Shown piece after piece: positions 20,914 to 26,561 of a DNA stretch of 26,561 nt. How positions within the stretch are numbered: position 1 is the stretch's first letter; the number at the start of each line of letters is the position of its first letter. Source of the DNA: Rhizophagus sp. LPA8_4_AMF (taxonomy: Eukaryota > Glomeromycota > Glomeromycetes > Glomerales > Glomeraceae); contig JADRCO010000779.1 in the NCBI GenBank assembly GCA_021464525.1, positions 1 through 26,561 of the forward strand, written 5' to 3'. Made by a program: the position numbers and the translations under genes. Under the pieces are notes generated by a model. That model made no database searches. It saw only the letters and a program-made list of their open reading frames with translations, and had not been told where the DNA came from.

Positions 20914-21154
20914 TAGAGATGGGCACCATGCGCATGACACCATGCAGTGCATGACTGCGCATCAAAATACACAAAAAATTAATAATGTAGTTAAAAATAA
21001 ACTTTCCGTACCCATCAGTTATTTAATTATTTTACGAAATCTTTCGCCTAAATTGTAATAAAAAAGATTACTGTGAATCGCAAAATGCAGCATCACGTGC
21101 TTCACGTGCATCATGCGCATGATATGACTCAAATGCGCATTTTGCCCATCTCTA
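20914..21154. mobile_element. hAT-like MITE (non-autonomous, about 241 bp)
   Basis: The segment starts TAGAGATGGGCA and ends with its exact reverse complement, TGCCCATCTCTA; including one flanking base on each side gives 13 matching bases. A TAGAGATGGGCA-type end is common among hAT-superfamily elements. The subterminal parts hold several ATGCGCAT palindromes, CATGCGCATG among them, and two CACGTG-like motifs, which could be transposase-binding sites. No coding capacity. A matching 8-bp target duplication is not visible: the left flank is CATATGAC and the right flank GGTATATA. Confidence 0.65.
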
Positions 21155-21203
21155 GGTATATATATATATATATATATACCTATATATATATACATATATA
21201 TCT
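21155..21203. repeat. TA microsatellite
   Basis: A run of TA dinucleotides, including the perfect palindrome between AGGTATATA and TATATACCT, fills the space between the MITE and the right copy of the direct repeat. Confidence 0.9.
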
Positions 21204-21393
21204 ATCCGATATCGGGATTGTCATTCTTTAAATGAATGCTGTCACATGGTTAAAAAAGACCGTACTTTTAACGTTTATGTCTTTAAATTTTGGCTATTAA
21301 AAACGTGCTGTCCTTGTTATAAAATAATAAAATAACTATAATATACCGGGAGATTTTTATTAGACGAGTAAAAATTTTTTGATATCATATGAC
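21204..21393. repeat. 190-bp direct repeat, right copy
   Basis: Near-identical to 20725-20913. It is followed by different DNA (CATGGTTATT), so the repeat boundary after CATATGAC is sharp on this side. Confidence 0.9.
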
Positions 21394-21648
21394 CATGGTT
21401 ATTTGTTTAGCATAGAAGCCAAACTTGTTAAAGTTTAGGAAATTTCCTATTGATTATCTTGAATAACCAAAATTTTTAATTTCATGGTCAGTCTTATGAT
21501 TCTGAATTACGTCTATCAATGGATAAAAAAAATACTTTCAGAAACTTAATTCCCCTGAAATGATCCAATAGCAAGTGCTCATCTTTCTTCTTATTCACAA
21601 TCCATTTTTTTCTCATTCAATCTAACAACGTGATTATTCCAAATTTCT

Positions 21649-21657
21649 TATATAAAT
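21649..21657 (+). promoter_or_regulatory. TATA box of the secreted four-cysteine protein gene
   Basis: TATATAAAT, 63-71 nt upstream of the ATG at 21720; spacing is the same as for the ML and citrate synthase genes. Confidence 0.5.
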
Positions 21658-21719
21658 AAGAAAGAAAAGTGCTTATTAAAAATTATTAAAATTATTTTAA
21701 AAAACACATTAAACTTACT

Positions 21720-22349
21720 ATGCAACGTCCTATTTCTTTCACTTATATTATCATTGTAACCATCTGTAGCTTAATGAATATCATAGCTTTGATGCCAGCC
21801 ACTAAAGGTAAAAAGCTCTGAAATATTTATTAGTTTCCAAATACAGTGATTTAATTTATTTAATAATATATATAGCATATGAGGTTCTACTTAGGAATTG
21901 GGGTGGTGATGATGATGGTAATTATATCAGATTTTATTGAGCTAAATTCCATGAGTGATTTGATATTATGTATATTCCTTTTGATTTTAATTTAATTTTA
22001 TTTATGTACAGTGGATTGTAGTGTTTGGCAGGAAGATGCTCAACACAAGTTCATAACTTATATACCTCCAAATTTACCGTATCCAGCTCCACACTATTAT
22101 GGTTTCAATTGTGCGACCTTCGATGGTATGGATAAAAATGGTGCGGATTTAAGAAATGGTATTCTTACTTATCATACGTTAGATAATACTACAACATACT
22201 GGGTTGATTTTTCCACTACTAGTGGTTATGATACAAATAAAGGTGGTTATAACACAGACACCTGTTTCCACGTATATGGTGGCATGTACCAAGCAGATCT
22301 TTATGAAGCACCTTACGAAGAATGTGAAAAAATCAGAGATTCAAAATAA
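21720..22349 (+). CDS. Small secreted protein with four mature cysteines, unknown function
   Basis: Three exons (21720-21807, 21876-21917, 22012-22349) with GT-AG introns encode 155 aa. Residues 1 to about 25 are a signal peptide (basic MQRP start, long Ile/Thr/Ile-rich hydrophobic core, cleavage probably near IIALMPA). The mature part has four cysteines (in DCSVWQ, FNCATFDG, DTCFHVYG and EECEKI), enough for two disulphides, and is rich in Tyr, Gly, Asp and Asn, suggesting a compact extracellular beta-rich domain. No dibasic propeptide site, membrane anchor or repeat is seen. I do not recognise the family. In a symbiotic fungus such a gene, next to mobile elements, is a reasonable effector candidate, but that is inference from size, secretion and location only. 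A second acceptable donor in exon 2's GAT repeat could shift the middle exon by a few residues. Confidence 0.78.
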
Positions 22350-22860
22350 GACCACATATCTTTGCAAAAACAATGCATCAATCATTGGTCTTGTATAATG
22401 TACTTTGCTGAAACTAATTATATCATGAAAAAAATACTCTTCAATATCAATATTTATTATTTTGTGATCTCCTTCCAAGTTCTTTTCATTGCCTTTTTTT
22501 TATCCCTACACAAGTTTTTCTCTTGTTTTATTTTGTTATCCCTTCGTAAGTTTTTTTATTCCTTTCTGTTATTCTCTTCACAAGTACTTTTTTTCATTTT
22601 TTTCATTTTTTTTTCGTATTCTATTTTATATTATATAATTCACAATTTTATATGTATTAGTTGCTCTGGCAATGTTTTTTTATTTCATAAATAAAACATA
22701 TATTATGTTCTTATCATAAATCTTGAAAAATGTCATGTGTGATGATGCAATATAATCGCCTGACAATTCTGTATTACATTTTAATTGCATAAACCAGCTT
22801 TACCTGTAACTGCAGTCAAGTGCATATTTTTCGCAAGACAAACTCACATATATAAAAACC
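22350..22860. other. 3' flank with T-rich tandem repeat; no gene
   Basis: This stretch contains the 3' end of the secreted-protein gene and an imperfect T-rich tandem repeat (22475-22615). The long open frame across the T-rich DNA (22362-22694) is a by-product of Phe/Leu/Ile-rich codons, not a gene. Confidence 0.5.
22475..22615. repeat. Imperfect tandem repeat, about 35-bp period, four units
   Basis: An AAGT motif within CCAAGT/ACAAGT/GTAAGT recurs at 22477, 22512, 22548 and 22582 (steps 35, 36, 34), each time followed by a T-rich tract and a TTATCCC- or TTATTCC-like block. Confidence 0.6.
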
Positions 22861-23786
22861 ATGTCTTCACAAGCTTCTTCACCTACTTCACCCGCCTCAA
22901 TAACAGAAGAAATTTCCACTAGAATAATGTCAGATGTGGTTAAGGATTTTAATACAGAGGAGCTTATCAAATATTTGGAAAGAAAAGCTCTGAAGCTCAA
23001 GAAGTCTCACTTTAAAATTTTACGCAAGGAAGAAATAACTGGTCTTGCTTTTCTCAAGTTGATGGAAGAAAAATTTCGCAGTATTGGCTTTGCATTAGGG
23101 CCAGCAACAACACTTGCAAAATTTATCGAAAGTCTCAACTAGAAATTATGAAATTACTTCTCGCTTAAATCTCTTGATGATTTGAAGGAAATGTTATGTA
23201 GAAATAAGGTCAATGGGAAAGATATATTAAACATCAATCAGTTTACTCCTGGTGGGTAATTATTCTTAATTTTTTTGAATTGAAAATCATACATAATAAC
23301 TTATTTTTTCTCTCTGCAGTCTTTGAGGAGATTAATGACGATGATAAGGTGCTCAATCACTGCATGGAGGATATTATTTTAAAACTTTTGAACGTGAAAA
23401 CTATGACCGATGCTAATAAGGTGATGCACTGTGAATTTATTTCAGCTATATTATATGCATCAATTGGCATCGCCCTCTCAAAATATATTCATAGTTTTAC
23501 AGAAAGATATTTCTGGTGAAGATGCAACAGGTCGAGTAGACTATGTGATCAAAAATTTAGAAGACCCCCTATGTATCACTGAAGAAAAGCCTCATAATAT
23601 TAAAATTGGATATGCTCAGGTAAGTCTTATACTTGATTCATGTTTTTAGAGCACCAAGCCAAAAGAAATTTAATAATATTAATGCATTTTATCTCTTAGA
23701 ATCTGGCACAGCTTAAAAGCACGTTTTAGATAAATAAAAAGAAATAGACTGCAGATCAAGTGTTTGGGAATGACTATTTTGACTAA
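22861..23786 (+). pseudogene. Degraded SAM-like multigene-family protein
   Basis: The first 93 codons form a good frame: a Ser/Pro-rich start, then EELIKYLERKALKL, HFKILRKEEITGLAFLKLME and GFALGPATTLAKFIE, the helical pattern of a sterile alpha motif-type domain. The gene then carries in-frame TAG (23140-23142) and TGA (23149-23151), yet the same frame continues with sensible sequence (LDDLKEML, KVNGKDI) to an intron (23252-23319). The next exon (VFEEINDDDK...CEFISAILYASIGIA) suffers a frame change near 23470-23490, continues in a new frame (DISGEDATGRVDYVIKNLED) to another good intron (23620-23699), and then meets further stops at 23727 and 23745. Splice sites survive, so it decayed from a three-exon gene. 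I recall similar proteins as an expanded family in Rhizophagus; that is memory, not a search. Confidence 0.75.
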
Positions 23787-25655
23787 ATCTATAGTATCAA
23801 ACTTATTGAGGCGGATTTAAATTCACTTACTATTTTGATAATTTTCTGCAAATCTCAGATCAAACAACCGTTTCATGTCACAGATATGATTTGTTTAAAT
23901 ATTTATTAGAATATTAGTATTTATTTATTGTATTGCCATTGTTTATTGTATTACACTTATTATTATATATTTTATATATTTAAATATTTATTATTGTTTT
24001 CAATTTTTTTGGCACAGCTTTTAGTTATGTAATTCAAAAATTTGATAGAAACCTCACTGTAAAAAAAGTTGGTCCATTTTTTATATTCCATCTTTTTTCT
24101 GTAAAAGGCTCGAATTAATAACCTTATATTCTGGAATTTATCAAATTTTTTTCATTTTCCATATGGATCTGTGAAAAACTCATTTTTACGGAGTTTTTAC
24201 AAAAATAACGGATAAAATTTTTTATGGGTCTTAAGGTAAGGTTTTTGTATTCATTACTGTTATGAAATAATGGGACCTGAGTACTAACAGAAGAACTAAT
24301 TTATGAATTATTATAACAAAGTACTTACAGATGAATCAAACATAAATAAATTATGTAATAATGCAGTAGTTGAGGAGGAAATATTATTATAATGAACTGT
24401 CATGACTCATAATATACGTCATGTATAATAAGTAAGCAAGAATATTTTATGTGTGTATTTATTTTATTATGACACATTTTTAGGAGACTCTTTTTTTATG
24501 ATTCAATAATATTGATGACATATGCCTGCATAAAACATTCAGGGTACCTATGCATAGCGGGTTTACTAATTATCACGTGAATTTGCTGATCATTTTCAAT
24601 TTTATCACATGATATAAGTACCTTTTTTTTGAAAAATTCTCACATATTAAAATATTTTCAAATTTTGCCAATCAATTAACTCAAGTTGGTAATTTAAGCA
24701 TATTTATTTTTATTAAAATCCATTTATTATTAATCAACTTTTATATGTAATAACTTTTTAATTTAGCACTATCTTCAAACTTTTCAAATTAATGAACAAA
24801 ATTCTAAATAATTTGACATACATGTATGCTATAAATATGATTCTACAATCATTTGAAAGAGAAGAATTAAACCTATCCAGCGATTAAAAATTGCATTAGT
24901 AGAATCACTGGTTAAAGAGTAATTTCATCCAATACATTGATTGTCTATTTTTTTAGCCTGATCATTAATATCTTCACATGTAGTGATCAATCTGAATGAT
25001 CTTTGATTTCAAAATTAGAGTACAATATTATCTTTTAAAATAATACAAAATTATTTGTTTAATATATGCTTATATTCTATTCCAAAGAAAATTATTTACT
25101 CTCAAATGTTAATGAAACTAGTAACCTGTTCCTGAAAGAGAAAATAAGTTAATTTACTATTAAAAAGCTGCTCTAAAAATATTTTTTTTAGTAAAAAAAT
25201 TTTTATATAGTACTATACTAAAGAAGTGTTTTTTATGATATCTCCCTTTAAAATTAACTTGTACAATATAATAAGCTAAGCTGTTAAAAAGTGTATTGAC
25301 CCTACCTTAATCTGTTTCCTTGCTGCAATTTTTTTTTTACTTCCTCTTTCTTTAGTTTATTATAAGCTAAAAGAAAAAATTATACATAATTATAAGTCAT
25401 AATAGGTATTTTGTTTTATGCCTTAACTTCTGAATTACTTATCTAATCGTAAATATGTATTTGGTTATCGTGGCTAAATTCAGCTAAATTAAAATAGTAA
25501 TGGCTATTGTGTATTTAAATTTGACGTAATATTTCTAATTTTAGCCATAAAAATTGTGCCTATACTAGAAATTATGTAACTCAAAATTACACGATTAAAT
25601 GGCAGACAAAAATGCATTTATTTTTACGCTTGTTTAAACGTATATTTTTACATTT

Positions 25656-25738
25656 AAACGTTTATAATCTTTTTTTTACAAATTTAAAATTTCTATTAAA
25701 CGCTTATAAATTTTTTTCACAAATTTGGTATTTCTATA
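25656..25738. repeat. Two-unit tandem repeat (about 42 bp)
   Basis: Unit 1 begins AAACGTTTATAATC at 25656 and unit 2 AAACGCTTATAAAT at 25698. Both continue with a T run, CACAAATTT or ACAAATTT, and ATTTCTAT. Several further TTTAAACGTTTA-type palindromes lie within 150 bp. Confidence 0.55.
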
Positions 25739-26258
25739 AAAATTCTTTTTCATAACAGTATTTAAATGCTTGAAAATAAAAATAAAATTTAAACGTTTAA
25801 ATAAGAAAATAAATGTTTAAAAACTACACTTTAAGCTCTTAAACAAGTCTGCTCTGGCTTGCCATACGATTATTATGTTAAATTTGGATTTCCAATTTGT
25901 TTTTTGATTATACTTCGTCACATTATAAAGTGATCAGCAAAATGATCGCCATTGTGATAAAATGAAAGGCTGCTATGCTCCCATGAGTCTCCCATGGGTA
26001 CTGTGGAGGTAAATGGCCAAATTAGCCTTTTTCTACCAGAATTAAGAATTTTATGCGTATATTTTAGGAGATACTATATGCAGTGGCATACGGCGGTAAT
26101 TATTATGACGTGATTCAGATGATTAACATGCAACATACTGATTTTAACTAAGAATATTTATGACTCATGCAATGTAAAATATAATTAATAAAATTATATA
26201 ATATATGTATTTCTCCCCATCTTCTCCTCTATATTTTTTTACATAAATCAAGTTGTAT

Positions 26259-26392
26259 CCTGAAGGACCAGACCACTTAGGTCTTCCACCTGTTACCAAC
26301 AGTGCTAATGCTAATTTTTTTTCTTTGTAAATAAAGGTATTACCAAAAAAATAGGGGAGGTTTGTTAGCCTGAAGGACCAGTCCACTTAGGT
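26259..26392. repeat. Pair of 24-bp direct repeats, 110 bp apart
   Basis: CCTGAAGGACCAGACCACTT at 26259 and CCTGAAGGACCAGTCCACTT at 26369, each followed by AGGT, differ at one base. GGACC-containing motifs recur at 26506 (TAGGACCATC). This could be part of a repeat element that runs off the right edge. Confidence 0.6.
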
Positions 26393-26561
26393 TATTTAGG
26401 AACCAATTTGTTTTTTTTGAATAAATTAGTAGTACAATTAGCAGTGCAAGGTACCATAGGTACCAAGTAATGAATGCATTAAAAAAAATTATTATACGGC
26501 CCTATAGGACCATCATGTACTTGCTGTACCAATATTTTGCACATCATGCTTAATATAATTG

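Larger units (their letters stand above)
23787..26561. other. AT-rich region without a recognisable gene
   Basis: About 2.8 kb without protein-like frames. A minus-strand open frame at 26165-26386 overlaps a short direct repeat and is not convincing. Structure seen: a two-unit tandem repeat with AAACG(T/C)TTATAA motifs (25656-25738), a 24-bp direct repeat pair (26259-26282, 26369-26392) and the palindrome GGTACCATAGGTACC near 26450. Confidence 0.45.

Noticed and set aside
20725-21393. LTR retrotransposon or TRIM
   Set aside because: Repeats do not start TG or end CA as units, no primer-binding site or polypurine tract was seen, and the interior has hAT-like TIRs.
22362-22694. Plus-strand frame of 110 codons, very hydrophobic
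   Set aside because: Product of the T-rich tandem repeat; Phe/Leu/Ile/Ser only.
24040-24240. CACTGTAAAAAAAG at 24055 as a transposon terminus
   Set aside because: No matching inverted copy was found downstream; the GTTGGTCCAT/ATGGGTCTTA similarity is too weak.
26165-26386. Minus-strand frame of 73 codons containing GGRPKWSGPSGYN
   Set aside because: The only protein-like part comes from the direct repeat pair; no start context or homologue recognised.

Overview
The window looks like nuclear DNA of an early-diverging filamentous fungus, most likely an arbuscular mycorrhizal fungus of the Rhizophagus/Glomeromycotina type. The clues are very AT-rich intergenic DNA, genes cut by many short introns (about 60-140 nt), typical fungal housekeeping proteins, and a small secreted ML-domain protein whose leader resembles ones I remember from Rhizophagus. 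No search was run, so the organism call is an inference. All exon models were built by hand by splicing GT-AG (one GC-AG) introns until the reading frame and known protein families agreed.

Layout. 1-58: probable end of a Tc1/mariner-pogo-like DNA transposon with a long G run. 943-1598 (+): ribosomal stalk protein P1, four exons. 2071-4550 (-): methionine aminopeptidase 2, twelve exons, complete, convergent with P1. 4916-6213 (-): unrecognised eight-exon gene, 267 aa. 6433-7310 (+): MAGOH (exon junction complex), head to head with the previous gene over 219 bp. 7311-11337: AT-rich desert with one fold-back repeat and the citrate synthase promoter. 11338-13933 (+): bacterial-type citrate synthase, thirteen exons, ending in SKL, a peroxisomal targeting signal. 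13935-20575: a segment of about 2.1-2.2 kb present twice as direct repeats (13935-16065 and 18359-20575). Each copy carries a minus-strand gene for a small secreted ML (MD-2/NPC2-like lipid-binding) protein: copy A is frameshifted, copy B is intact, and a third fragment lies between them. 17914-17974 holds a compact set of three hairpins that may be a structured RNA or tRNA-Gly relic. 20725-21393: two nearly identical ~190-bp direct repeats around a hAT-like MITE and a TA microsatellite. 21720-22349 (+): secreted four-cysteine protein, three exons. 22861-23786 (+): degraded SAM-like family gene. 23787-26561: AT-rich with small repeats only.

How the genes relate. The first half is a housekeeping neighbourhood (translation, N-terminal Met removal, mRNA surveillance). 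The peroxisomal citrate synthase would condense beta-oxidation-derived acetyl-CoA with oxaloacetate, as expected for a glyoxylate cycle running on stored or host-derived lipid. The second half is an accessory region: duplicated secreted lipid-binding proteins, a candidate secreted effector, a dead multigene-family member and several MITE-like repeats. I see no operon, CRISPR, prophage or other defence system, and nothing that clearly qualifies as an undescribed system. The best leads are the three-hairpin element, the repeat-flanked MITE, and the ML gene cluster caught at different stages of decay.
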